In this document: one piece after another, positions 43,157 to 56,237 of the stretch
Position numbering within the stretch: position 1 is the first letter of the stretch
Layout of the letters: the number at the start of each line of letters is the position of its first letter
NCBI RefSeq assembly: GCF_002937075.1
Contig: NZ_NHSJ01000069.1
Span: forward strand, 1-56,237
Reading direction: 5' to 3'
Length of the DNA stretch: 56,237 bases
DNA from: Rhodoblastus sphagnicola
GTDB lineage: Bacteria > Pseudomonadota > Alphaproteobacteria > Rhizobiales > Beijerinckiaceae
Position numbers and translations under genes: made by a program
The notes under the pieces: generated by a model
Database searches by the model: none
What the model was told of the DNA's origin: nothing
The model's input: only the letters and a program-made list of their open reading frames with translations

Positions 43157-44704
43157 TTAGTAGTTGTAGGCGCGTTCGCCGTGATCGGTGACGTCGAGGC
43201 CTTCGCGTTCCTGGTCCGTGGTCGGACGCAAGCCCACGATGAGATCGACGATCTTGTAAATGATCAGCGAGCCGAGACCCGACCACACCAGCGTGGCGCC
43301 GACGGCCGTGCCCTGCGCGATCATCTGCTGCACCATGTCATACGTGCCCGCATTGTTGCCGGTGATGTTGGTGTAGTCGGTGGTGCCGACGCCGCCGAGG
43401 GCGGGGTTCACCAGGATGCCGGTGGCCAGCGCGCCGATGATGCCGCCGATGCCGTGGACGCCGAACACGTCGAGCGCGTCGTCATAGCCGAGCGCGTTCT
43501 TCACGGTGGAGACGAAGAACAAGCAGGCCGGGGACACGACGAGGCCGAGCACCAGCGCGCCGATCGGGCCGGCGAAGCCGGAGGCCGGGGTGACGGCGAC
43601 GAGGCCGGCCACGGCGCCCGAGATCAGGCCGAGCAGCGAGGGCTTGCCCTTGACCGCCCATTCCACCAGCAGCCACGACAAGGCGGCGGCGGAGGTGGCG
43701 ACCATGGTGTTGACGAAGGCGAGCGAAGCCGTGCCGGAGGCTTCCAGAGCCGAACCGGCGTTGAAGCCGAACCAGCCCACCCACAGCAGCGAGGCGCCGA
43801 TCATGCTCATGGTGAGCGAGTGCGGCGGCAACGCTTCCTTGCCATAACCGATGCGCTTGCCGATCACGATGGCGCCGACCAGGCCGGCGATACCCGCGTT
43901 GATATGCACCACGGTGCCGCCCGCGAAGTCGAGGGCGCCGACGCCCTTCATCCACGGAGCCAGACCGCCGGCGACCCAACCCACGCCCTGCGTGATGGCG
44001 TCGAGCTTGGCTTGCGCGGCGGCCTTGCCGGCTTCGTCGGTGGCGGCGGCCAGCGCCTTGGCGGCGGCGGCGACGTCATCGGGAGCGGCGACATACCAGA
44101 CCCAGTGCGCGATCGGGAAATAGATGAAGGTCGCCCACAGCAGGATGAACAGGATGCACGCCGAGAACTTTATGCGCTCGGCGAAGGCGCCTACGATCAG
44201 CGCTGGGGTGATCATGGCGAAGGTCATCTGGAACACGAAATAGGTGAGTTCCGGAATCACCACGCCATTGGAGAAGGTCGCGACCGTCGCATCGGCGACG
44301 CCCTTGCCTTCCGGCGCGATCTTCAGGAAGGCCTTGGCGAAGCCGCCGATGAACGGGGTCAGCGCGCCGCCGTCGCCGAAGGCGAGGGAATAGCCGTACA
44401 GGGTCCAGATCACGCCGATTAGAGCGACGATGGTGAAGACCTGGGTCAGCACCGACAGCATGTTCTTGGTGCGGACGAGGCCGCCGTAGAACAGCGCCAG
44501 GCCGGGAATGGACATCAACAGAACCAGCACGCTGGAGGTGAGCATCCAGGCGTTGTCGCCCTTGTTGATCACCGGCGCGGCGGCCGCGGCGGCGGCCGGG
44601 GCGGCGTCCTCGGCATAGGCTGACACCGCGCAGAGCGCGACGCCGGCCAGCGCGAGGCCGAGCGCTTTCAGCCCGGTCTGGCGTGAGGGAAGGAATTGCA
44701 TCAT
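43157..44704 (-). CDS. amtB: Ammonium transporter AmtB (first copy)
   Basis: About 515 residues from ATG 44704 (a longer frame reaches into glnK and is rejected). Residues 1-31 are a signal peptide typical of proteobacterial AmtB (ending VSAYAEDAA). Eleven membrane helices follow, with FYGGLVRTKN, FPIAHWVW, FAGGTVVHINAG and DALDVFGVHGIGG carrying the pore histidines. Compared with the second copy it has an extra ~45-residue Ala-rich segment at residues ~205-250 (PDDVAAAAKALAAATDEAGK and on). It imports ammonium under PII control. It follows glnK on the same transcript. Confidence 0.95.
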   Translation of the reverse strand: MMQFLPSRQTGLKALGLALAGVALCAVSAYAEDAAPAAAAAAAPVINKGDNAWMLTSSVLVLLMSIPGLALFYGGLVRTKNMLSVLTQVFTIVALIGVIWTLYGYSLAFGDGGALTPFIGGFAKAFLKIAPEGKGVADATVATFSNGVVIPELTYFVFQMTFAMITPALIVGAFAERIKFSACILFILLWATFIYFPIAHWVWYVAAPDDVAAAAKALAAATDEAGKAAAQAKLDAITQGVGWVAGGLAPWMKGVGALDFAGGTVVHINAGIAGLVGAIVIGKRIGYGKEALPPHSLTMSMIGASLLWVGWFGFNAGSALEASGTASLAFVNTMVATSAAALSWLLVEWAVKGKPSLLGLISGAVAGLVAVTPASGFAGPIGALVLGLVVSPACLFFVSTVKNALGYDDALDVFGVHGIGGIIGALATGILVNPALGGVGTTDYTNITGNNAGTYDMVQQMIAQGTAVGATLVWSGLGSLIIYKIVDLIVGLRPTTDQEREGLDVTDHGERAYNY

Positions 44705-44769
44705 GGGACTCCTAGAACACTTGGGGAAAGCGCGGGCGCGTCGGCCGCGGGCCGGGCCCGTGGGAGGGA

Positions 44770-45294
<525 letters not shown>

Positions 45295-45344
45295 TTAAAT
45301 TTTAGGCTAAGCTGACCGGTTCGCGCGCGGCGCTGCCTTTTTCG

Positions 45345-46232
45345 TCACCATTGCTCCAGCCCGGTCGCCGGTTCGCGTCGCAGGCGGATGAGTCCCTCCT
45401 GGGCGACCGAGGCGATCAGCGCGCCGTCGCGGCTATAGAGCGCGCCCCGGCTGAAGCCGAGGCCGCCGCGCGCGTTGGGGCTGTCCTGCACATAAAGCAT
45501 CCATTCGTCGGCGCGGAAGGGGCGGTGCAGCCACAGCGCATGATCGAGGCTCGCCGCCTGGATGTCCGGGTGGAACACCGAGCGGCCGTGCGCGATCAGC
45601 GAGGTGTCGAGCAGGGTCATGTCGGAGAAATAGGCCAGCGTGGCGCGATGAACGGCGGGATCGTCGGGCAGGCGGCCGGTGGCGCGCACCCACACCTTTT
45701 GCACGGGATCGTCCTGCTGTCCCCGCGCGATGAAACGGCCGGGATCGACCGGGCGCATTTCGATGGGACGCTCGCGCTGGAAATAGCGGCGCACGGGTTC
45801 GGGCATTTGCGCGCCATAGCGCGCGATGAACACGCTTTCGTCGGGCAGGTCCTCGGGCGCGGCGACCTCCGGCGGCGCGAAGGCGTGTTCAAGGCCTTGT
45901 TCCGGGTTGAAGAAGGAGGCGGCCAAAGTGAAGATGACGCGGCCATGCTGGATGGCCTGACAGCGCCGGGTCGCAAAGCTGCGGCCGTCGCGAAGCCTCT
46001 CGACCTGATAGACGATGGGGGTGGTGGGATCGCCGCCGAGCAGGAAATAGGCGTGGAGGGAATGGGCCGCCGCATTGTGGACGGTGCGCTGCGCGGCGAC
46101 GAGGGCCTGGGCGATGACCAGCCCGCCGAACACGCGCTGCCAGCCGACCTGAGGGCTGCGGCCCCGGAACAGATCCTCCTCGATCTTTTCGAGATCGAGA
46201 ATCTCCAGCAATTCCTCGACCGCCTGCGTCAT
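45345..46232 (-). CDS. tesB: Acyl-CoA thioesterase II (TesB)
   Basis: About 295 residues from ATG 46232. A double hotdog fold: LFRGRSPQVGWQRVFGGLVI with AAHSLHAYFLLGGDP in the first half, and AYFSDMTLLDTSL and HALWLHRPFRADEWMLYVQD in the second, all TesB landmarks. It hydrolyses medium and long acyl-CoAs. It lies between two glnK-amtB operons, as in many alphaproteobacteria. Confidence 0.93.
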   Translation of the reverse strand: MTQAVEELLEILDLEKIEEDLFRGRSPQVGWQRVFGGLVIAQALVAAQRTVHNAAAHSLHAYFLLGGDPTTPIVYQVERLRDGRSFATRRCQAIQHGRVIFTLAASFFNPEQGLEHAFAPPEVAAPEDLPDESVFIARYGAQMPEPVRRYFQRERPIEMRPVDPGRFIARGQQDDPVQKVWVRATGRLPDDPAVHRATLAYFSDMTLLDTSLIAHGRSVFHPDIQAASLDHALWLHRPFRADEWMLYVQDSPNARGGLGFSRGALYSRDGALIASVAQEGLIRLRREPATGLEQW

Positions 46233-46247
46233 GGCCCACCCCTCATG

Positions 46248-46273
46248 AAAAACGCCGCGGCTGGGCCGCGGCG
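46248..46273 (-). terminator. Rho-independent terminator of the second amtB
   Basis: A 9-bp perfect stem (CGCCGCGGC / GCCGCGGCG) with a 3-nt loop, followed on the minus strand by a T5 run. It lies 38 bp after the amtB stop and separates it from tesB. Confidence 0.9.
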
Positions 46274-46310
46274 CCATTGGTTCACAGTTGAACGCTTGAG
46301 ACGGCTCGGG

Positions 46311-47621
<1,311 letters not shown>

Positions 47622-47641
47622 GGGAACCTCGCTGGGCGGCG

Positions 47642-48037
<396 letters not shown>

Positions 48038-48121
48038 TTAGGCAGGTCGCACAAGACGAAGTCAGACAATCAAGGCAAACTTTGGGTCAAGCGACCAAAT
48101 GCCGCACAAACAGCCTAATTA

Positions 48122-48355
48122 TCAGGCAAAGTCATCTTCCAGGCGCCGCGCTTCCTCCGGCAACATGATCGGAATGCCGTCACGGATCGGATAGGCGAGG
48201 CGCGCCGCCAGCGACACCAGTTCGTTGTGCTCGGAATCGAAGCGCAGCACGGTCTTGGTGAGCGGGCAGACCAGGATTTCCAGCAGGCGGGGGTCGAGTC
48301 CGGCGGCGGCGGCGACGGATTTCCGCGTGGTGTCGTGTTCGGCTTCTTGGGTCAT
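48122..48355 (-). CDS. Trm112 family protein
   Basis: A 77-residue protein with [20 protein letters not shown] and [20 protein letters not shown], the Trm112/YcaR signature. The usual zinc-site Cys pair is reduced to one Cys, as is common in bacterial members. Eukaryotic Trm112 activates methyltransferases; the bacterial role is uncertain. It follows the LON-domain gene by 9 bp in a three-gene leftward operon. Confidence 0.9.
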   Translation of the reverse strand: MTQEAEHDTTRKSVAAAAGLDPRLLEILVCPLTKTVLRFDSEHNELVSLAARLAYPIRDGIPIMLPEEARRLEDDFA

Positions 48356-48364
48356 GGAACGGTC

Positions 48365-49036
48365 CTATTGCAGGGGGCGGTCGGAATGGGTGGCGCGCGC
48401 CAGGGCGATTTCCGCGAGCGCGAGCAGCAGGTCGGCGCGGCCGGTCAGACCCGACGCCTCCAGCAGCGCCTGTTTCTCCGATGGACCGAACGGCCCGATC
48501 ATGGAGAAGATCGAGATCATGTCGAAGTCCGGCATGGCCTCGATGTCCTTGCGGGCGATCTCCAGTTTCATCGCCTTGGAGAGTTCGAAGGCGATGATGT
48601 TGAGCGCGTCGCGCCGCTGCGGCGAGATCGTCTCCTCGGGCGCGAAATCCTCGGCGAAGGGGGAGAAATCCACCCGCGCCTGGCGATAGGGCGTCACCGC
48701 CGCCAGTTCCTCCACCAGGCGGAAGCGCGCGATGCCGCTGAGCACCACGAAATAGCGGCCGTCGCCGGTCTCGGACATTTGCGTCACGCGGCCGGCGGCG
48801 CCGATGGGCCGCAGCGCCGGACGTTCGCCCGGCGCGCCGTCGCGGTCGTCGCGCGGTTGGATCATGCCGATGATTCGCTCCGACCGCATGGCGTCGTCGA
48901 ACATGGCGAGATAGCGCGGCTCGAAAATGTTGAGCGGCAATTGCCCGCCGGGCAGGAGAATGGCGCCCGAGAGGGGAAAAAGCGGCAGCGCGGCGGGGAG
49001 GTCCGCGGGCGCGCGATAGGGTTTGTTCATCGCCAT
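48365..49036 (-). CDS. LON peptidase N-terminal (substrate-binding) domain protein
   Basis: A 223-residue protein with LPLFPLSGAILLPGGQLPLN followed by FEPRYLAMFDDAM, the start of the LON N-domain, and no AAA or protease part. Stand-alone LON-N proteins are conserved in Rhizobiales between thioredoxin and Trm112 genes. Function is unproven; a protein-quality role is suggested by the chaperone-like cnoX upstream. Confidence 0.9.
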   Translation of the reverse strand: MAMNKPYRAPADLPAALPLFPLSGAILLPGGQLPLNIFEPRYLAMFDDAMRSERIIGMIQPRDDRDGAPGERPALRPIGAAGRVTQMSETGDGRYFVVLSGIARFRLVEELAAVTPYRQARVDFSPFAEDFAPEETISPQRRDALNIIAFELSKAMKLEIARKDIEAMPDFDMISIFSMIGPFGPSEKQALLEASGLTGRADLLLALAEIALARATHSDRPLQ

Positions 49037-49046
49037 GGGGAATCCG

Positions 49047-49952
49047 TCAGGAGAACAACAGCGACGACAATTGCCGGCGCGCGGCCCGGGTCGCCGGATC
49101 GGTCGGCCCCCAGCTCTCGAAAAACTCCACCAACAGTTTTCGCGCCGCCTCGTCGTTCCACTTGCGGTCGTGCTTGACGATCACCAGCAGCTCCTGAGCC
49201 GCCGCCTCGCGTTTGCCCGCCGCGTTCAAGGCCACGGCCAGATCGTAACGGGCCTGGTGGTCGTGCGGCGCGCTTTCCACACGCGCCAGCAGCAGCGCCA
49301 TGTCGCCGACCGAACTGGCCTTTTCCTCCAGCGCCAAGGCGGCGCGGGCGGCGGCGACGGCGGGATTGCCGGCGTGCTTGTCCGGGATATCGGCGAGAAT
49401 CGCCCTGGCCTGTTCGGACTCGCCCTGCGCCAGGGCGCAACGGGCGAGGCCGGCGCGCGCCGCCGGATGGTCCGGATCGGTCTGGAGGATTTGCGCGAAT
49501 CCGGCTTGCGCCACCGCAATCTGTCCCGCCTCGAGCAGGGCTTGCGATTCGGCGAGCAGCGCCTCGATATCGACCCCCTCGGGCCCGAGCAGGCTCTGAA
49601 TAAAAGCCTTGATCTCGCCCTCCGGCAGGACTTCGGCGAAACCTTCGGCCATCTGGCCCTGGACGCAGGCGACCACGGTGGGGACGGACTGAATGCCCAG
49701 TTTCTGCGCGATCTGCGGGTATTCATCGACGTTCATTTTCGCCAGACGGACCTTGCCGGCGAACTGGCGCACGAGTTTTTCCAGCCGCGGCGTCAATTGC
49801 TTGCAGGGCCCGGAGCGCGGCGACCAGAAATCGACCAGCACCGGCCTGTTGAGGGAGTCCTGCATGACGTCGTCGCGGAAACTTTGCAGCGTGACATCGA
49901 CGATATCGGAGCCGGAAGTCGCCGGGGTCGAAGGGGAGATTTGTCCGAGCAT
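49047..49952 (-). CDS. cnoX: Thioredoxin-like co-chaperone CnoX (YbbN)
   Basis: A 301-residue protein. Residues ~25-130 form a thioredoxin fold in which the active site reads RSGPC (first Cys replaced by Ser), as in CnoX/YbbN proteins without reductase activity. Residues ~140-300 form tetratricopeptide-type helices (ALLEAGQIAVAQAGFAQILQ; AARAALALEEKASSVGDMAL). CnoX is a holdase that hands oxidised proteins to DnaK or GroEL. First gene of the operon with LON-N and Trm112. Confidence 0.9.
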   Translation of the reverse strand: MLGQISPSTPATSGSDIVDVTLQSFRDDVMQDSLNRPVLVDFWSPRSGPCKQLTPRLEKLVRQFAGKVRLAKMNVDEYPQIAQKLGIQSVPTVVACVQGQMAEGFAEVLPEGEIKAFIQSLLGPEGVDIEALLAESQALLEAGQIAVAQAGFAQILQTDPDHPAARAGLARCALAQGESEQARAILADIPDKHAGNPAVAAARAALALEEKASSVGDMALLLARVESAPHDHQARYDLAVALNAAGKREAAAQELLVIVKHDRKWNDEAARKLLVEFFESWGPTDPATRAARRQLSSLLFS

Positions 49953-50165
49953 GACGCATCCAGGTTGCGGGCGAGACGGAATTTAACAGCTAAAATGGCG
50001 GTCGCGCCGCGCTTTCGCAAGCTTTTCGCGGCGCCCGGCTTCCGAATTTATCGCTCAGGCCGAGCCAATGACATTTTCACGAAAAAGACGGTTTGGCCCT
50101 GTTGCAATGTCGAGAGGTTTGCGGCATATAGCCCTCACGACGCGGCCAGCGTCGGCTTGACGGAT

Positions 50166-50240
50166 GCGGGTGTAGCTCAGGGGTAGAGCACAACCTTGCC
50201 AAGGTTGGGGTCGAGGGTTCGAATCCCTTCGCCCGCTCCA
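50166..50240 (+). tRNA. tRNA-Gly(GCC)
   Basis: A 75-nt cloverleaf: acceptor GCGGGTG with CGCCCGC, D arm GCTCAGGGGTAGAGC, anticodon loop CTTGCCAAG with anticodon GCC, T arm GAGGGTTCGAATCCCTT, and 3' TCCA encoded. Confidence 0.96.
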
Positions 50241-50260
50241 GTCCAGCACAGAATGGTTTT

Positions 50261-50303
50261 GCGACGACCCGGCTGCTCCCCCAGCCGGGTCGTTGCTTTT
50301 TGC
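50261..50303 (+). terminator. Terminator of tRNA-Gly
   Basis: A 14-bp stem (GCGACGACCCGGCT with AGCCGGGTCGTTGC, one G-T pair) around an 8-nt loop, followed by T5, 20 bp after the tRNA. Confidence 0.92.
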
Positions 50304-50427
50304 GCGCCCCGCGAGACATCAATTTGTCGAGCTACAGCCGTGCGCGGAAAAATTTATCCGACAGGGCCGCGCTTGCAGGACAGGCCGACGGATCGCGTCC
50401 GGCTGCTTCCGTGAGTCGGCGCGGCGA

Positions 50428-51240
50428 TCAGCCGCCGCGCGCGCCCTTGGCCACAAAACCGGGGTTGGCGTAGCCGTCCTCGCCTTTGCCATAGATGAAG
50501 GCCGCGCCCTCAATGGTTTCGGTCCGCCCCCCGGCTGCGCGTAAAACCGCGTCGCCGGCGGCCGTATCCCATTCCATGGTGCGCCCGAAGCGCGGATAGA
50601 CATCGGCGGCGCCTTCGGCGACCAGGCAGAATTTGATCGAGGAGCCGGAGGGCGCGGCGCCGCCGCATTTGTTGCGGGCGAGCCAGTCCTTGGTCTCCTG
50701 GTCGAGATGCGAGCGGCTCACCACCGCGACCGGCTTCTCCGGCGCGGCGCGGCAGCCGATTTCGCTCCAGGCGATGGTCGCGGGGTCGGTCGCGCCAATG
50801 GCGAGCGCGCCGGAGCGGGCGCGCGTCGCGCAACCGGTCCAGATGCGGCCCATCGCCGGCGCGAAAACAACCCCGCAGATCGGTTTGCCCAGGTGGATCA
50901 GCGCGATATTGACCGTGAACTCCTCCGTGCCGTGGATGAATTCCTTGGTGCCGTCGAGCGGATCGACCAGAATGAAGGCGTCGGCCCCGCGCGCGGCGGC
51001 CGGTTGCTCGGCTTCCTCGGAGACGACGGGAATCGCGGGCAGGGCGCGCGACAGCCGCTCAAGAATGACGCTGTTGGCGGCGAGATCGGCCTGCGTCACC
51101 GGACTGCCGTCCGCTTTCGACCGCACGGGCGCGCCCTTGCGCCAAAACTGCAGAATAGCGGCGCCCGCCGCCAACGCGGCCTCGACGAAGACATCGACGA
51201 CGCCGGACAAATCCGGGAGGGGGGTCTGCTTTTCGGTCAT
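50428..51240 (-). CDS. cysQ: 3'(2'),5'-bisphosphate nucleotidase CysQ
   Basis: About 270 residues from ATG 51240. An inositol-monophosphatase fold with the metal-binding motif [13 protein letters not shown], upstream SEEAEQP, and C-terminal [15 protein letters not shown]. It removes the 3'-phosphate from PAP released by PAPS use. It diverges from cysD-cysNC, the PAPS-forming genes, which fits the pathway. Confidence 0.93.
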   Translation of the reverse strand: MTEKQTPLPDLSGVVDVFVEAALAAGAAILQFWRKGAPVRSKADGSPVTQADLAANSVILERLSRALPAIPVVSEEAEQPAAARGADAFILVDPLDGTKEFIHGTEEFTVNIALIHLGKPICGVVFAPAMGRIWTGCATRARSGALAIGATDPATIAWSEIGCRAAPEKPVAVVSRSHLDQETKDWLARNKCGGAAPSGSSIKFCLVAEGAADVYPRFGRTMEWDTAAGDAVLRAAGGRTETIEGAAFIYGKGEDGYANPGFVAKGARGG

Positions 51241-51433
51241 GCGCGTTCCCTCCGTTTGTCGTGGTCGAGGTTCTAGCGTGACCAAAGCGGCGCGGCTCCC
51301 GCGCGTCAAGAGGAGACTCGCGCTTGACGACGGCATAACGGATATTCCGCCGACGATGGCGCCCGCAACCCCTTATTATCTAGACACCTTGCACGAAATA
51401 TCCCAAGGCTTCGCCGGACATCAGGACATTTCC

Positions 51434-52336
51434 ATGGCCCTTTCCGAACAGCTGCGCCGTCTGGAAGCCGAATCCATTTTCATCCTTCGCGAAACCGTCG
51501 CGGAGTTCCACAATCCGGTCATGCTTTATTCGATCGGCAAGGATTCCAGCGTCATGCTGCATCTGGCCCTGAAAGCCTTTTATCCGGCCAAGCCGCCCTT
51601 TCCCCTGCTGCACATCGACACCACCTGGAAATTCCGGGAAATGATCGCGTTTCGCGACCAGACCGCCGCGCGGGTGGGCATGGATCTTCTGATCCACGTC
51701 AACGGGCAGGGGATCGCGCGGGGCGTTTCCCCGGTCGCTTCGGGTTCGTCGGTTCATACCCAGGTGATGAAGACTGAGGGGCTGCGGCAGGCGCTCGACC
51801 AGGGAAAGTTCGACGCGGCCTTCGGCGGCGCCCGCCGCGACGAGGAGAAAAGCCGCGCCAAGGAGCGCATCTTTTCGCATCGCAACGCCGCCCATGGCTG
51901 GGACCCGAAAAACCAGCGTCCGGAATTGTGGCGCGTGTTCGACACCCGCATTCAGCCGGGCGAGTCGATGCGCGTGTTCCCACTGTCCGACTGGACCGAA
52001 ATGGACGTCTGGGATTATATCGCGGCGGAAAAAATCCCGGTCGTCCCGCTCTATTTCGCTAAATCCCGACCGGTGGTGCGCCGCGACGGCGCGCTGATCA
52101 TGGTGGATGACGACAGGCTGCCGCTGCAACCCGGCGAGACGCCGGAACAGCGCAAGGTGCGTTTCCGCACGCTCGGCTGCTATCCGCTCACCGGCGCCAT
52201 CGAATCGGACGCCGCGACGCTCGAAGACATCATCGTGGAAATGCGGGCGTCGAAAAACTCGGAACGCCAGGGACGGCTGATCGATTTCGACGAATCCGGC
52301 TCGATGGAAAAGAAGAAGCGCGAGGGCTATTTCTGA
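51434..52336 (+). CDS. cysD: Sulfate adenylyltransferase subunit 2 (CysD)
   Basis: About 300 residues from ATG 51434 (AGGAC upstream), which begins [20 protein letters not shown] as in most CysD proteins. An in-frame ATG at 51356 would add 26 residues. The PP-loop motif is [20 protein letters not shown], with [15 protein letters not shown] and the C-terminal [20 protein letters not shown]. CysD makes adenosine 5'-phosphosulfate from ATP and sulfate with CysN. Its stop overlaps the cysNC start by one base. Confidence 0.94.
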   Translation: MALSEQLRRLEAESIFILRETVAEFHNPVMLYSIGKDSSVMLHLALKAFYPAKPPFPLLHIDTTWKFREMIAFRDQTAARVGMDLLIHVNGQGIARGVSPVASGSSVHTQVMKTEGLRQALDQGKFDAAFGGARRDEEKSRAKERIFSHRNAAHGWDPKNQRPELWRVFDTRIQPGESMRVFPLSDWTEMDVWDYIAAEKIPVVPLYFAKSRPVVRRDGALIMVDDDRLPLQPGETPEQRKVRFRTLGCYPLTGAIESDAATLEDIIVEMRASKNSERQGRLIDFDESGSMEKKKREGYF

Positions 52337-54186
52337 TGCGTCTCCCGACCCTGCGTTTTCTCACCTGCGGTTCGGTTGACGACGGCAAGTCCACGCTGAT
52401 CGGGCGGCTGCTTTGCGAGAGCAGCTTGATCCTCGACGACCAGCTCGCCAGCCTCGAACGCGATTCGAGAAAATTCGGCACGACCGGGGCGGACATCGAC
52501 TTCGCGCTGCTGGTTGACGGTCTGGAGGCCGAGCGCGAACAGGGCATCACCATCGATGTCGCCTATCGCTATTTCTCGACGCCGAACCGCGCCTTCATTG
52601 TCGCCGACTGTCCCGGCCACGAGCAATATACCCGCAATATGGCGACCGGCGCCTCCAATTGCGACCTCGCCATCCTGCTGGTGGACGCGCGCAAAGGCCT
52701 GTTGGTCCAGACCCATCGCCACGCCAATATCGTGTCGCTGCTCGGCGTCCGCCACGTGGTGCTGGCGGTCAACAAGATGGATCTGGTCGATTACGACCAG
52801 CGCGTGTTCGCGCGCATCGTCGCGGAGTTCCAGGCCGCAAGCGCGACGCTCAAGTTCAAAACGGTCACGCCGATTCCGCTTTCGGCCCGGCGCGGCGACA
52901 ACGTGTCCAGCCCATCGGCGAACATGGCTTGGCACAAGGGCGCGGACCTGCTGAGCTTCCTCGAAACCGCCGATGTCGAGGATGCCAAGGCCGAGCGTGC
53001 TTTCCGCTTCCCGGTGCAGTGGGTCAACCGCCCCGACCTCGATTTTCGCGGCATGGCGGGCACGCTGGCGTCGGGACGCATCGCCAGGGGCGACGAAATC
53101 GTCGTCGCCGCCTCGGGCAAGAAAACCAGGGTCGCGCGCATTGTCACCATGGACGGCGATCTCGATCATGCGGAGGCGCCGGAGTCCGTCACTTTGGTGT
53201 TTGCCGACGAGATCGACGCCTCGCGCGGCGACCTGCTGTGCGACCCGCTCAACCGGCCAGAGGTCGCCGACCAGTTTGCCGCCCATCTGATCTGGATGAG
53301 CGAGGAGCAGCTCTATCCCGGCCGCTCCTACCTGCTCAAATGCGGCGGCAATGTCGCGCCCGCCAGCGTCACCGAGATCAAGCACCGGCTGGATGTCGAG
53401 ACGCAGGCGCACAATGACGCCAAGACGCTGCATCTGAACGAAATCGGCCTGTGCAATCTGGCCCTGTCCAGGCCGATCGCCTTCGACGCCTATGCCGACA
53501 ACCGCGTCACCGGCGCCTTCATCCTGATCGACCGCGCCACCAATGGCGTGGCCGCGGCCGGCGTCATCGATTTCGCCCTGCGCCGCGCCAGCAATGTGCA
53601 TCGCCAGCCCCTGACGCTCGACAAGGCCAAGCGCTCCATCCTGAAGCATCAGAAGCCGGTCATCTTGTGGTTCACCGGCCTGTCGGGCGCGGGCAAATCG
53701 ACCATCGCCAATGTGGTCGAGGCCAGGCTGCTGCAACGGCGCGCCCACACCATCCTGCTCGACGGCGACAATGTCCGCCAAGGCCTGAACAAGGATCTGG
53801 GTTTTACCGAAGTCGATCGCGTCGAAAACATTCGCCGCATCGGCGAAGTCGCAAAACTGATGCTGGAAGCCGGGCTGGTGGCGCTGTGCCCGTTAATCTC
53901 GCCGTTTGCCGCTGAACGCCGGATGGTGCGCGGCCTCGTCGAGAGCGGCGAATTCATCGAAATCTTCGTCGATACGCCGCTCGAAATCTGCATCGCGCGC
54001 GACCCCAAGGGTCTCTACAAGAAAGCGCTGGCCGGGCAGATCAAGAATTTCACCGGCGTCGATAAGGCCTATGAGCGCCCGGAAGCGCCGGACATCACCA
54101 TAGGCGCGGATTGCCCCGACCCGGAGCGGGCCGCGGACAGGATCATCGCCTATCTGGACGCGCGCGGGTATTTCGCCGTGGACTGA
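52336..54186 (+). CDS. cysNC: Fused sulfate adenylyltransferase GTPase / APS kinase (CysNC, NodQ type)
   Basis: A 616-residue protein. Residues 1-430 are CysN: G1 [11 protein letters not shown]3 DCPGHEQY, G4 NKMD, then two beta-barrel domains. Residues ~440-616 are APS kinase CysC: P-loop GLSGAGKST, and [16 protein letters not shown]. The fusion gives PAPS directly from sulfate in one complex with CysD. It is the common arrangement in Rhizobiales (NodQ). It nearly touches lepA, which converges on it. Confidence 0.96.
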   Translation: MRLPTLRFLTCGSVDDGKSTLIGRLLCESSLILDDQLASLERDSRKFGTTGADIDFALLVDGLEAEREQGITIDVAYRYFSTPNRAFIVADCPGHEQYTRNMATGASNCDLAILLVDARKGLLVQTHRHANIVSLLGVRHVVLAVNKMDLVDYDQRVFARIVAEFQAASATLKFKTVTPIPLSARRGDNVSSPSANMAWHKGADLLSFLETADVEDAKAERAFRFPVQWVNRPDLDFRGMAGTLASGRIARGDEIVVAASGKKTRVARIVTMDGDLDHAEAPESVTLVFADEIDASRGDLLCDPLNRPEVADQFAAHLIWMSEEQLYPGRSYLLKCGGNVAPASVTEIKHRLDVETQAHNDAKTLHLNEIGLCNLALSRPIAFDAYADNRVTGAFILIDRATNGVAAAGVIDFALRRASNVHRQPLTLDKAKRSILKHQKPVILWFTGLSGAGKSTIANVVEARLLQRRAHTILLDGDNVRQGLNKDLGFTEVDRVENIRRIGEVAKLMLEAGLVALCPLISPFAAERRMVRGLVESGEFIEIFVDTPLEICIARDPKGLYKKALAGQIKNFTGVDKAYERPEAPDITIGADCPDPERAADRIIAYLDARGYFAVD

Positions 54187-54195
54187 CGCGGGCGC

Positions 54196-55998
<1,803 letters not shown>

Positions 55999-56088
55999 TG
56001 GCCGCAGATAGCAGGCGGATCAAGCGAAAGAAAGGGCGAAGCGAAAAAATTCGCGCCGCCCCGATCTGCGGGCGTTACGCGGGCGAGG

Positions 56089-56237
56089 TCAGTCGCACCA
56101 GGCGCGGCGATAGCCGACCACATTGCCCCAATCGTCATAGACCGGACGGCGGCAACGCCGCTGCTCGGCCGCGCCGGCGGCGATGGCCCCGCCAAGCATC
56201 AAGGCGCCTATGCCAAGTCCGACGGCGGCGCCTCCGC
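56089..56237 (-). CDS. C-terminal part of a small glycine-rich protein
   Basis: The minus frame is open from the right edge and ends at TGA 56089-56091. It encodes GLGIGALMLGGAIAAGAAEQ followed by RRCRRPVYDDWGNVVGYRRA and WCD. The Gly/Ala run followed by a Cys-containing basic tail resembles small exported glycine-zipper-like proteins of Rhizobiales. The start is beyond the window and function is unknown. Confidence 0.6.
   Translation of the reverse strand, partial: GGAAVGLGIGALMLGGAIAAGAAEQRRCRRPVYDDWGNVVGYRRAWCD

Overview
This window reads as chromosomal DNA of an alphaproteobacterium of the order Hyphomicrobiales (Rhizobiales). That is an inference from high GC content and gene order: rplU-rpmA-GNAT-obgE-proB-proA-nadD, thioredoxin(CnoX)-LON-Trm112, paired glnK-amtB operons and a fused cysNC. 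The protein style would fit Methylocystaceae/Beijerinckiaceae, but I cannot fix the genus from sequence reading alone.

Layout. Positions 1-10800 are dominated by sulfur amino-acid metabolism and redox: the 3' end of sufS, an Lrp-type regulator, a cystathionine beta-synthase / gamma-lyase pair (reverse transsulfuration), a FadL-type outer-membrane protein, an arylsulfotransferase-like remnant, an O-acetylhomoserine sulfhydrylase with a repeat-rich N-terminal extension, a UPF0114 membrane protein, msrA, a LysR regulator, and a Crp/Fnr regulator followed by a DUF2892 protein with an operator-like palindrome between them. Positions 10821-18385 are a leftward core block (rplU, rpmA, GNAT, obgE, proB, a TadG/vWA pilus-type protein, proA, nadD). 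A tRNA-Ser(CGA) gene follows.

Positions 19053-39716 are a 20.7-kb integrative and mobilizable element inserted in the 3' end of tRNA-Ser. Its right end carries a 17-bp copy of the tRNA end, and both ends carry an array of three 12-bp direct repeats that look like integrase arm sites. Its cargo, left to right: tyrosine integrase; an AT-rich three-gene cassette (TIGR04255-like protein, small protein, 'TQDCDLEQ' protein); a serine resolvase with a res-like site; an orphan tRNA 3' end; an ArdC-type antirestriction protein; a type I restriction-modification operon (hsdR, hsdM, hsdS) with a Zeta-type kinase and small partner embedded between hsdM and hsdS and a DUF6880 gene at its end; a relaxase with a second gene nested in another frame; mobC; a small unknown gene; a ribbon-helix-helix protein; and a plasmid-type replicase.

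To the right of the element the host chromosome resumes: a PIN-domain protein lacking a normal start codon plus its partner, a GH13 glucan-active enzyme, two glnK-amtB operons (the first with a sigma-54-type promoter) separated by tesB, trm112, a LON-domain gene, cnoX, tRNA-Gly(GCC), the sulfate-activation genes cysQ / cysD-cysNC, lepA, and the end of a small glycine-rich protein.

How the genes work together: the flanks form a nitrogen/sulfur assimilation neighbourhood (ammonium uptake under PII control; sulfate activation; homocysteine and cysteine interconversion). The island adds DNA defence, counter-defence and mobilization. The best candidates for something undescribed are the TIGR04255 cassette, the Zeta kinase pair built into the type I RM operon, and the overprinted gene inside the relaxase.
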